DNA of 7,045 nt from Gammaproteobacteria bacterium (GTDB lineage: Bacteria; Pseudomonadota; Gammaproteobacteria; Steroidobacterales; Steroidobacteraceae), in contig JAFAVO010000330.1 of assembly GCA_019242385.1 (NCBI GenBank), forward strand, positions 1 to 7,045. The letters run 5' to 3'. The notes under the pieces were generated by a model. That model worked only from the letters and a program-made list of their open reading frames with translations. It was not told the DNA's origin and did not search any database. This document shows, in pieces, positions 1 through 6,828 of this stretch; position 1 is the stretch's first letter; the number at the start of each line of letters is the position of its first letter. Both the position numbers and the translations under genes were made by a program.

Positions 1-2059
1 GGCCCCAGTGCCGGTAGGCTTTCTCGATGCGCAGGCTGTTGAGCGCATGATAGCCCGCGAGACGCAGGCCGAAGGACTTGCCAGCCAGCATGATCTCGTC
101 GTAGACCGACTGCGCGAACTCGCTCGGAATGTACAGCTCGTACCCGAGCTCGCCCACGTAAGTGATGCGGCTCGCGCGCACGCGTGCATAACCCAGATCG
201 ATCACCTGCGAAGTGGCGAACGGAAACGTGCCACCTGCAAGATCCGCATCGGTGAGCGTCGTGAGCAGCTCGCGGCTCCGCGGTCCCATGAGGCTCAGCA
301 CCGCGTAGGCTGAGGACACGTCCACCGCCTCGGCGCGCGCTCCCGGTGGAATGCTGCGCACCAGCCAATGGAAATCCCGCGTCTGCGTGGCGCACGAGGT
401 GACGATCAGGAAGGTGTCCGCGGCTTCCCGGGTGACGGTGAGATCGGCCTCGATGCCACCACGGTCGTTGAGCCACTGGGTATACACGATCCTGCCGACC
501 GGTACGTCGATGTCATTGGCACAGATGCGACCGAGCACGGCGGCCGCATCGGCACCCTTGAGGAGAAACTTGCCGAACGAGGACTGATCGAAGATGCCCA
601 CCTGCTCGCGCACGGCGCGGTGCTCTTCGGCTGAGTGCCCGAACCAGTTCTGGGGTCCGTAGCCGTACTCGTAGCGCGGCTCAGTGCCGGGCGCGGAGAA
701 CCAGTTGGCGCGCTCATAGCCGGCGACCTCGCCGAAGCAGGCACCGGCTGCGGCGAGACGGTCATGGAGTGCGGACTTGCGCACGCCGCGGGCCGTCTCC
801 GGCTGACGAAATGGCCAGTGCATGGCGTAGAGCAATCCCAGCGACTCGACCGTGCGGTCGCGCAGATAGCGCCGGTTGCGCTGAAAGGGCGCGCAGCGGC
901 GGATGTCGACATCCCACAGATCGAAGGGGGGATGGCCGTCCAGAATCCAGTCGGCGAGCACCTTGCCGGCACCCCCGGCGGACTGGATGCCGATCGAATT
1001 GAAGCCTGCCGCGACGTAGAAGCCCTGCAGCTCCGGGGTTTCACCGAGCAGATAGCGATCGTCCGGTGTGAAGCTCTCCGGTCCGTTGAAGAAGACCTGC
1101 ACTCCGGCGGCTTCGAGCGCCGGCACCCGGCGCATCGCCTGCGCGAAGAGCGGCTCGATGTGGGCGAGGTCCGCCGGCAGCTGATCGAACGCGAAGCCCT
1201 GAGGAATGCCGCGCTCGCCCCAGGGCTTGGCACGTGGCTCGAACCACCCGACGAGCAGCTTGCCTGCGTCCTCCTTGAAATAGGAGCAGGCGTCGGCGTC
1301 GCGCAGCACCGGCAGCCCGGAAGCGAGGCCGGCGATGGGCTGCGTGACGATGTAGAAGTGCTCCGCCGCATGCAGCGGTACGCTCACATCGACCCAGCCA
1401 GCAACCTCCCGTGCCCACATGCCGGCGCAATTCACCACGACATCCGCGCGGACCTCGCCGTGGTCCGTGGCCACACCTCTCACCCGTCCCCGATTCTTGT
1501 CGATGGCAGTGACTGCGACGCCCTCGAGAATGCGCACGCCGCCGGCGCGCGCGCCGCGCGCGAGCGCCTGTGTCGTGTCCACGGGATTAGTCTGTCCATC
1601 CTTGGGCAGGAACACCGCCCCCACGACGCCCTCGGTGGAGAGGAGCGGCCAACGCTCCTGCGCCGCTCCCGCGGAGAGCAGCTCCACCTCGAGTCCGAAG
1701 CAGCGCGCCATGGACGCGCCGCGTTTGAGCTCCTCCAGCCGCGCTGCGCTCGCCGCGACGGCGATCGAGCCGACCTGCCTGAAGCCTGTCGCCTGACCGG
1801 TCTCGCGCTCGAGGCCTTCGTACAGCTGCGTAGTGTATTGGGCGAGACGCGTCAGATTCTGCGTCGCACGCAGCTGTCCGACGAGCCCGGCGGCATGCCA
1901 GGTCGTGCCGCAGGTGAGCTTGCTGCGCTCAAGGAGCAGGGCATCCGCACAGCCGCGCTTGGCGAGGTGATAGGCAACGCTGCAGCCGACGATGCCGCCG
2001 CCGATGATCACGACGCTGGCGTGCGACGGAAGCTCTGGCACGGAGGTCTCGGGCTTCAA
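1..2059 (-). CDS. Dimethylglycine/sarcosine dehydrogenase-like FAD oxidoreductase with C-terminal GcvT domain, 3' end beyond window
   Basis: I translated this strand from 2059 to the edge: about 686 codons with no stop or frameshift. The N-terminus carries a dinucleotide-binding motif, GGGIVG (residues 20-25), then GTTWHAAGL, where H55 matches the histidine that binds FAD covalently in dimethylglycine and sarcosine dehydrogenases. HAAEHFY (230-236) and NGPESF (325-330) are typical of the same family. The C-terminal part is a GcvT (glycine-cleavage T-protein) fold: GGIEAD, with D539 in the place of the conserved folate-site acidic residue, and GELGYEL (636-642). The family oxidises N-methyl groups and hands the carbon to tetrahydrofolate. 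Roughly 100-130 C-terminal residues should lie beyond the left edge. The start is taken as TTG, overlapping the upstream TGA; a GTG at 2041 is the alternative. Family is secure; the exact substrate (dimethylglycine, sarcosine or another methylamine) cannot be read from sequence. Confidence 0.93.
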   Translation of the reverse strand, partial: MKPETSVPELPSHASVVIIGGGIVGCSVAYHLAKRGCADALLLERSKLTCGTTWHAAGLVGQLRATQNLTRLAQYTTQLYEGLERETGQATGFRQVGSIAVAASAARLEELKRGASMARCFGLEVELLSAGAAQERWPLLSTEGVVGAVFLPKDGQTNPVDTTQALARGARAGGVRILEGVAVTAIDKNRGRVRGVATDHGEVRADVVVNCAGMWAREVAGWVDVSVPLHAAEHFYIVTQPIAGLASGLPVLRDADACSYFKEDAGKLLVGWFEPRAKPWGERGIPQGFAFDQLPADLAHIEPLFAQAMRRVPALEAAGVQVFFNGPESFTPDDRYLLGETPELQGFYVAAGFNSIGIQSAGGAGKVLADWILDGHPPFDLWDVDIRRCAPFQRNRRYLRDRTVESLGLLYAMHWPFRQPETARGVRKSALHDRLAAAGACFGEVAGYERANWFSAPGTEPRYEYGYGPQNWFGHSAEEHRAVREQVGIFDQSSFGKFLLKGADAAAVLGRICANDIDVPVGRIVYTQWLNDRGGIEADLTVTREAADTFLIVTSCATQTRDFHWLVRSIPPGARAEAVDVSSAYAVLSLMGPRSRELLTTLTDADLAGGTFPFATSQVIDLGYARVRASRITYVGELGYELYIPSEFAQSVYDEIMLAGKSFGLRLAGYHALNSLRIEKAYRHWG

Positions 2060-3627
2060 CCCGCCGGTGCGCGCATATGCTCCCGCGGCAATCTCACAGG
2101 AAACTGCGCGCGGATCCGCTCATCGACCGCATCGGGCACATGGCTGGGAAAGTGCGCAGCGAGAATCTCGGCGACTTTGCGCGCGGCGCGCTCGGCGGCA
2201 TCGAGTGCGCCCTGCTCGGTCCATTCGTTGGGACTCTTGCGATCACCGATGCTCGGATAGAGATATGCAGACTGCATCAGCCGCAGCGTCTGCTCGGACC
2301 CGAGGTAATGCCCCGGCCCCTCGAGGCAGACCTCGCGGATGGTATCGAAGGAGAGGCTGGCGTCGTCGACCTCGATGCCGCGGATGGTCCTCTGTGTCGC
2401 GCCGATGATGTCGTTATCGATGACGAGACTCTCGAGCGAGAAGCCAAGCAGACTTGCGTGCATCCCTGCGGACTCGTAGATCAGGTTCGCGCCGGCATTG
2501 CCGACGAGCGCATGACTGTAGGCCTTCTCCGCGCCCGACTGGGCATCGGGAAGCTTCGAGTCGGTCATGCCGGAGGCGGTGCCACCGGTCAGGTCGTAGT
2601 AATGCGCCATCTGCGCAGCGGCCGCCGAGAGCAGCGCCTGCTCCGGGCTGCCGCCGGACATGGCGCCGGTCCGCAGGTCCGACACGAAACACCAGGTGCC
2701 GAAGATCGCCGGTGCGCCCGGCTGCACGGCGTTCACGTAAACGAGTCCGGCGAGCACCTCGGCCACCTCCTGCGCCAGCGCTCCGGCGAGTGCGGCCGGA
2801 GCCGTGGCGCCCGCCTGTCCTGCCGAGAGCAGAAGTACCGGCATGCCACCGAGTGCGGCCACCTCCAGACAGCGGCAGGCATCGGTCGCGAACTTCATCG
2901 GCGGCACCACGAAGCAGTTGGACTGACTCACGAAGGGTCGCGCGCGCCACTTGTCCTCACCGCCTGCCACCTGGTGCAGCATCTCGAGCGAGCGCGTCAC
3001 GTGCAGCGGCTGGACCCAGCTCGTTCCCACGTGCTTGGTGGTCGAAGACACCGAGGCATAGCAGGTGTTGAAGTCCATCTCGTAGGGATCGGGGACGTCG
3101 CGCGGCACGACCGTGCGCTGAAAGAAATGAATGTGCTCCATGGCATCGACGATGCGCCCGCAGTCGAACAGGTCGCGAATCCGGGATTCGCGATAGCTGC
3201 CGGTGCGCGCATCGACCATATTGACCGCAGCGCCCGCGGTGCCGAAGTAGACTTTCTGCCCCCAGGGCTCCATGTCGTGGCGTGGATCCTGGCCGTGCAG
3301 CACGAAATGGCGTGCGGCGCGGGCCACCGTGTCCTCCACCAGCGCGCTGGGGAAAAGGATGCGCCCCTGCTCGCTCAGGGTACAGCCCGCCTTCGTCAGG
3401 TACTCGACGCCGGAGGATGGCGCGTCGGCCAGGCCGACCTCCGCCAGCAGCCGCAGCGCCGTGCGGTGGATCTTGATCAGGTCCGGCTCAGTGAGTGGCC
3501 GATAGCGCCCGCTTGTCATCCCCGGGTGCACGGGCTTCAGATCGTCGGGCAGCGGAGCGGTGCGCATGGCCCGCCGGGCGTCGCGGGTCGGTCCGGGGCG
3601 TCGGCAGGCTCGGTTGGTTTCCGTCAT
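2056..3627 (-). CDS. MttB superfamily (trimethylamine/quaternary amine methyltransferase-like) protein, non-pyrrolysine type
   Basis: The 523-residue product resembles the trimethylamine methyltransferase (MttB) superfamily along its length. Near the N-terminus is GRYRPLTEPDLIKIH (about residues 40-54), then FGTAGAAVN (128-136) and GGTASGMTDSKLPDAQ (348-363), a strongly conserved block in the barrel. The frame has no internal amber codon, so this is not a pyrrolysine-containing trimethylamine enzyme. Characterised non-Pyl members (MtgB, MtcB, MtpB, MtyB) demethylate glycine betaine, carnitine, proline betaine or butyrobetaine and methylate a corrinoid protein. No corrinoid partner gene is present here. 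The gene overlaps the downstream flavoprotein gene, implying joint expression. The start is uncertain: the ATG at 3627 has GGAGG directly against it, an in-frame GTG lies at 3666 and another ATG at 3567, just before the conserved region. Family call is firm; substrate and methyl acceptor are unknown. Confidence 0.92.
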   Translation of the reverse strand: MTETNRACRRPGPTRDARRAMRTAPLPDDLKPVHPGMTSGRYRPLTEPDLIKIHRTALRLLAEVGLADAPSSGVEYLTKAGCTLSEQGRILFPSALVEDTVARAARHFVLHGQDPRHDMEPWGQKVYFGTAGAAVNMVDARTGSYRESRIRDLFDCGRIVDAMEHIHFFQRTVVPRDVPDPYEMDFNTCYASVSSTTKHVGTSWVQPLHVTRSLEMLHQVAGGEDKWRARPFVSQSNCFVVPPMKFATDACRCLEVAALGGMPVLLLSAGQAGATAPAALAGALAQEVAEVLAGLVYVNAVQPGAPAIFGTWCFVSDLRTGAMSGGSPEQALLSAAAAQMAHYYDLTGGTASGMTDSKLPDAQSGAEKAYSHALVGNAGANLIYESAGMHASLLGFSLESLVIDNDIIGATQRTIRGIEVDDASLSFDTIREVCLEGPGHYLGSEQTLRLMQSAYLYPSIGDRKSPNEWTEQGALDAAERAARKVAEILAAHFPSHVPDAVDERIRAQFPVRLPREHMRAPAG

Positions 3628-3632
3628 CCTCC
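3628..3632 (-). promoter_or_regulatory. GGAGG abutting the MttB-like ATG
   Basis: On the minus strand a perfect GGAGG sits immediately before the ATG at 3627, with no spacer. That is too close for an efficient Shine-Dalgarno site for this ATG, and no other in-frame ATG, GTG or TTG lies 5-10 nt downstream. It may be fortuitous, or translation may begin at 3666 (GTG) or 3567 (ATG). It is listed because it bears on the choice of start. Confidence 0.3.
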
Positions 3633-3690
3633 GGATGATATTGCAGCATCGTGCCCGCCGCACCACAGGTGCGCAAAGGCAGGCGAGGGC

Positions 3691-3716
3691 CAGTCAGCGG
3701 CCAGCGCAGTCAGCGG
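3691..3716. repeat. Tandem 10-bp direct repeat upstream of the MttB-like gene
   Basis: CAGTCAGCGG occurs twice, at 3691-3700 and 3707-3716, a 16-bp period, inside the 96-nt gap between the CheB-like stop codon and the MttB-like start. Two identical half-sites upstream of a gene could bind a regulator as a direct-repeat operator, but the sequence alone cannot separate this from chance or local duplication. I saw no convincing -35/-10 pair and no hairpin followed by a T-tract in the gap, so there is no clear intrinsic terminator separating the CheB-like gene from the amine genes. Confidence 0.4.
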
Positions 3717-3723
3717 ACATTAC

Positions 3724-4734
3724 TCACGGCTGGCGGGGGGGGTCCTTGAACATCGGATCCCTGGCGAGCTGCCGCACCTGCATCGAGATGCGTCGAGTCT
3801 GCTGAGCCTGCGCGGCGAGTTGCGCGGCCGCATCGCCGTTGCCCTCTGCCTGGGCGCTCTTCTCGAGCTCACCTAACAGCATCTCGCGCTCCTCGAGCTG
3901 CGCCAATGCGGTCCAAAGCACTTGCTCGATTTCCGGCAGGCCATCGGCCGCGAGCGCCGCGGCGGTAAATCCATGGCCGGTGTGACAGCGGAAGCGCTTC
4001 GTGGATCCCTCCTCGATGGCCACCATCGAGCCGTGACACTCGGGACAGGTGTAGAAGGAGGGTGCGCCGAGGGAGCGCACGTTGCTCTCGAGACCGTTGT
4101 CCCCCAGAGCAATCCGGTTTTCGATCTCAAGGTTTCGGCTCGTCATACCCCCCTCCATAAGGGAGAGTTCCTCGCGGGTCAGGGACTGCAAAACCGCCGG
4201 CAACTCGGCGAGCGGCACGCTGTAGTCGACGGCAACGTGCTGCGCAGCGCTCATGGGCATGGACGGATACTCGGCGTCCTGGGGGGATTGGACGATCGCC
4301 ATCCCCCCACGGTCTTTGATGGCCCAGAGACCGGCGGTGCCATCGTCCAGCATGCCGGTGAGCACCACGCCGATGAGCCGCGGTCCCGAAGAGAATGCCG
4401 CGGACCTGAAGAGTACGTCGATGGAAGGCCTGGAGCGGCTTTCCCGCGGGCCGCGCGACAGGCGGATTCGCCTGCCCTCGACCATGAGGTGTCGATCGGG
4501 CACCGCAACGTAGATCCGGTTGGGGAGGATGCGCTCGCCATCCACCGCCGCGGCTGCCGGCAGTCCGCCCGCAGCATTCAGTCGCTCGGCCAGATGACTG
4601 TCCGCGTAGGGCGGCATGTGCAGGACGACGAGCACCGCGGCGGGGAAGTCGGGCGGCAGTCGGGCCGCTACCCGGATCAAGGCATCAACGCCTCCTGCGG
4701 AAGCGCCGATGACGACCAGGTCACGATGAGCCAT
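3724..4734 (-). CDS. Stand-alone CheB-type methylesterase-domain protein with C-terminal zinc-ribbon-like segment
   Basis: The 336-residue protein starts directly with the CheB catalytic domain and has no N-terminal response-regulator receiver domain. The methylesterase triad is visible: S12 in GASAGG, H39 in VVLHM and D131 in GMLDDG. CheB removes methyl esters from glutamates of chemoreceptors, so an esterase or amidase activity is likely. After about residue 190 comes CPEC (C230, C233) and, twenty residues on, CHTGHGF (C250, H251, H254), resembling a zinc ribbon. A charged, Ala/Gln-rich helical tail (about 265-325) follows. The ATG has AGGAG (4742-4746) at 7-nt spacing. No receptor, CheR, CheA or CheW gene is nearby; the neighbours are dehydrogenases and an SRPBCC protein. 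Its role is therefore probably not classical chemotaxis adaptation, and its target is unknown. A run of eight C's lies a few codons before the stop. Confidence 0.9.
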   Translation of the reverse strand: MAHRDLVVIGASAGGVDALIRVAARLPPDFPAAVLVVLHMPPYADSHLAERLNAAGGLPAAAAVDGERILPNRIYVAVPDRHLMVEGRRIRLSRGPRESRSRPSIDVLFRSAAFSSGPRLIGVVLTGMLDDGTAGLWAIKDRGGMAIVQSPQDAEYPSMPMSAAQHVAVDYSVPLAELPAVLQSLTREELSLMEGGMTSRNLEIENRIALGDNGLESNVRSLGAPSFYTCPECHGSMVAIEEGSTKRFRCHTGHGFTAAALAADGLPEIEQVLWTALAQLEEREMLLGELEKSAQAEGNGDAAAQLAAQAQQTRRISMQVRQLARDPMFKDPPRQP

Positions 4735-4793
4735 GTGTTTGCTCCTGCCACCCGCCCAGGCCAGGTGCAGCGTGTGAAGATCGATGCGCTCCG

Positions 4794-5981
4794 TTATTGA
4801 AGCGTCGCGCCCGGCTTGAGGACGACCTTGGTCACCTCGTTCTGCTGCTCCTTGAACATCCGGTAGCCCTGCGGTGCCTCCTCGAGCGGCAGCCGATGGC
4901 TGATGAGAAAGGTCGTATCCAACTCATCATTCAGAACCATGTCGAGGAGCTTCGCGGAGTAGCGCTGCACGTGGGTCTGCCCGGTCTTGACGGACAACCC
5001 CTTCTCCATGAGTGCTCCGATGGGAAACTTGTCGGCTACCCCGCCGTACACTCCAGGCATCGAGATCCGGCCACCCTTGCGGCAGGCGAGGATGACCTGA
5101 CGCAGCCCGTGAATCCGGTCGGTGACCAGGCTGAGTGCCGCCTTCGCCTTATCGAGTACGTTGTCCGCGCTGTATCCATGGCTTTCCAGGCCGACCGCGT
5201 CGATACAGGCGTCCGGCCCGATGCCACCGGTCATCTCCAGCAGCGCCTCGCGCACGTTGACCTCGTCGAAGTTGATGACCTGCGCGCCGCACTGCTTGGC
5301 AAGGTCGAGGCGGTGCGGGTAGTGATCGATAGCGATCACCTGGGCGGCGCCCTGTGCAAAGGCGCTCGCGACCGCGAACAGGCCTACGGGCCCACAGCCC
5401 CACACCGCCACGGTGTCGTCGGGTTGGATCTCGCAGTTCTCCGCCGCCATCCAGCCGGTCGGCAGGATGTCGGAGAGAAACAGGACCTTCTCGTCCTCGA
5501 CATCGGGCGGGACCACGATCGGTCCGACGTCGGCATAGGGCACGCGCACATACTCCGCCTGACCGCCCGCGTAGCCGCCGGTGAGGTGCGAATAGCCGAA
5601 GGCGCCGGTCATGGCATAGCCGTACAGCAGCTCGGACATGTAGGCCGTTTCGGCGGGATTGGAGTTGTCGCAGGCGGAGAACTGCTGCCGCCGGCAGAAA
5701 AAGCACTGACCGCAGGCGATGACGAACGGTACCACCACCTTCTGCCCGATCCTGAGCTTGCGGTTCCGGCGGCCCACGGCAACGACCTCACCCATGAACT
5801 CATGGCCAAGGATGTCGCCGGATTTCAGCGTCGGAATGTAATGGTCATACAGGTGCAGATCGGATCCGCAGATGGCGGTCGAGGTGACCCTGACGATGGC
5901 GTCGCGCGGGTTGACGATTTCCGGATCTGGCACCGTGTCCATGCGCACGTCGTGCTTACCATGCCAGGTGAGAGCTCGCAT
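4794..5981 (-). CDS. Zinc-dependent alcohol dehydrogenase, formaldehyde-dehydrogenase-like (MDR superfamily)
   Basis: This 395-residue medium-chain dehydrogenase has a complete set of family residues. The catalytic zinc ligands are C38 in AICGSDLH, H60-E61 in GHEF, and probably D171 in DILPTGW, as in glutathione-independent formaldehyde dehydrogenase. The structural zinc lobe is C90, C93, C96 and C104. The nucleotide fold carries GCGPVG (195-200), and D219 at the end of the second strand favours NAD(H) over NADP(H). It should oxidise a small alcohol or aldehyde hydrate, possibly formaldehyde, in the cytoplasm. The ATG is preceded by GAGGAG (5989-5994) at 7-nt spacing, 14 nt after the SRPBCC stop, so the two genes are probably co-transcribed. 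The family is certain. Formaldehyde as substrate is inference, because close homologues are often annotated only as generic zinc alcohol dehydrogenases. Confidence 0.95.
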   Translation of the reverse strand: MRALTWHGKHDVRMDTVPDPEIVNPRDAIVRVTSTAICGSDLHLYDHYIPTLKSGDILGHEFMGEVVAVGRRNRKLRIGQKVVVPFVIACGQCFFCRRQQFSACDNSNPAETAYMSELLYGYAMTGAFGYSHLTGGYAGGQAEYVRVPYADVGPIVVPPDVEDEKVLFLSDILPTGWMAAENCEIQPDDTVAVWGCGPVGLFAVASAFAQGAAQVIAIDHYPHRLDLAKQCGAQVINFDEVNVREALLEMTGGIGPDACIDAVGLESHGYSADNVLDKAKAALSLVTDRIHGLRQVILACRKGGRISMPGVYGGVADKFPIGALMEKGLSVKTGQTHVQRYSAKLLDMVLNDELDTTFLISHRLPLEEAPQGYRMFKEQQNEVTKVVLKPGATLQ

Positions 5982-5995
5982 GTGGGTGCTCCTCG

Positions 5996-6571
5996 TTACG
6001 CGCGCGGCGCCGCCTGTGGGGGCTGCGCCGTGGGGATCTCGCCAGTCTCCATGAGCTGCTTGAAGCGGCGCAGATCCTGACGGGCCTGGATCTTCGGCTC
6101 GCGGTGAAAGAGCTTGGCGAGCAGCCGTCCCACCTCCCCGGCGGGCGGATCGTAGGCGATCGTGACCGTCACGAAGGTGCCGCGCCCGGTCGGAGAGTCG
6201 CGAAACTCCACCGCACCGCTGTTGCGCACGTCCGCCCCCTCGAGAGAGGTCCAGGCAATGCGCTCATCGGGCACATCCTCCGTGATCTCCGCATCCCACT
6301 CGACGCTGCGGCCGGCGGGGGCAGCGATCACCCAGTGCGAGCGCGTCGGAGTCTGGATCTCCACGCTCTGGACGTTCTCCATGAATGCCGGCAGATGGCT
6401 GAAGTCGCGCCAGAACGCGTACAACTCGGCACGTGGCCGGCCGATGCAGACCGTGTGGCCGAGAAGCGCATCATCGCTACGCGCATCGAGTCCCGCGGCA
6501 GCCGCGTCGGCGCGCCTGGCCGCGGACAGCGGGGCGTCATCATGAGCGGTGCGGGTGATCTGATCCGCCAT
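5996..6571 (-). CDS. SRPBCC (START-like, polyketide cyclase/dehydrase) family protein
   Basis: The 191-residue protein has a short, Ala/Asp-rich and probably disordered N-terminus (about residues 1-38). A single SRPBCC domain follows at about residues 40-177. The helix-grip start is recognisable as GRPRAELYAFWRDF, followed by LPAFMENV, and the strand WDAEI with DERIAW (about 92-107) is typical of the cyclase/dehydrase subgroup. The tail DLRRFKQLMETGEIPT (166-181) is also characteristic. Such domains form a hydrophobic pocket for a lipid or other apolar ligand; the ligand here cannot be deduced. There is no signal peptide or membrane segment. The start at 6571 is chosen because AGGAGGAG (6578-6585) lies 6 nt upstream; an in-frame GTG at 6610 would add 13 residues but has no such site. 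It is the first gene of the minus-strand run and is divergent from the SDR gene. Confidence 0.88.
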   Translation of the reverse strand: MADQITRTAHDDAPLSAARRADAAAAGLDARSDDALLGHTVCIGRPRAELYAFWRDFSHLPAFMENVQSVEIQTPTRSHWVIAAPAGRSVEWDAEITEDVPDERIAWTSLEGADVRNSGAVEFRDSPTGRGTFVTVTIAYDPPAGEVGRLLAKLFHREPKIQARQDLRRFKQLMETGEIPTAQPPQAAPRA

Positions 6572-6828
6572 CGATCTCTCCTCCTGCGCGCAATATCGGC
6601 AGCCTGACACGCGCGCAGCGCGCAGCAGTCATCGGGTGCGCACTAGCGGTGTAGGCGAGTCCCTATATGGAAGACCCGATGAGGCTCCGGCTGGAGCACG
6701 GGCCGAAGCTGCACCACGTGCGGTGTTGTCGGCCACTTCTTGCCCGCAGATGGGACGTCCGGGGCTGTGAGCGAGCCTCCGGAGCGCGTCTGCTACGCGG
6801 CGAGCCCAAGGAATGCGTGAGGTGCCCC
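6572..6828. promoter_or_regulatory. Divergent intergenic region between SRPBCC and SDR genes
   Basis: These 257 nt hold no convincing coding sequence and must contain, or lie close to, the promoters of both flanking transcription units. I found no strong sigma-70 pair. A TATAGG-like box on the minus strand (within 6661-6670) lacks a matching -35. Small symmetric elements are present: GCTCC/GGAGC arms around a 4-nt loop (6684-6697), CACC/GGTG arms around a CACGTG core (6712-6725), the palindrome CTCCGGAG (6777-6784) and a GC-alternating palindrome (6611-6623). Any of these could be an operator, but all are short and expected fairly often in GC-rich DNA. Confidence 0.4.
6684..6697. repeat. Short inverted repeat in the divergent intergenic region
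   Basis: GCTCC (6684-6688) and GGAGC (6693-6697) are perfect inverted arms around GGCT. No T-tract follows on either strand, so it is not an intrinsic terminator. It could be part of a regulator site or a small leader hairpin of the SRPBCC transcript; chance occurrence is also plausible. Confidence 0.25.

Noticed and set aside
406..1371. A 321-codon minus-strand open frame within the flavoprotein gene
   Set aside because: It is out of frame with the flavoprotein reading, Ser/Arg/Pro-rich, and lacks domain signatures; it is an overlapping shadow.
635..2260. A 541-codon open frame on the plus strand opposite the flavoprotein gene
   Set aside because: It is antisense to a gene with unmistakable family motifs, and its translation is low-complexity Arg/Ala/Gly/Leu-rich with no recognisable domain. 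It is a product of GC-rich codon use.
2056..3627. Pyrrolysine (amber read-through) in the MttB-like gene
   Set aside because: The frame is continuous, with no internal TAG and a normal TGA stop, so this is a non-pyrrolysine member.
2077..3876. A 599-codon plus-strand open frame opposite the MttB-like gene
   Set aside because: It is longer than the real gene but has no recognisable domain, runs through the intergenic gap into the CheB-like gene, and is a GC-driven shadow.
4735..4793. Possible terminator between the dehydrogenase and CheB-like genes
   Set aside because: The 59-nt gap has only short CACC/GGTG-type complementarity and no T-tract, so there is no support for an intrinsic terminator.
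4797..6080. A 427-codon plus-strand open frame opposite the alcohol dehydrogenase
   Set aside because: It mirrors the dehydrogenase almost exactly on the opposite strand. The dehydrogenase has all its zinc and nucleotide motifs and a good ribosome binding site, so this frame is a shadow.
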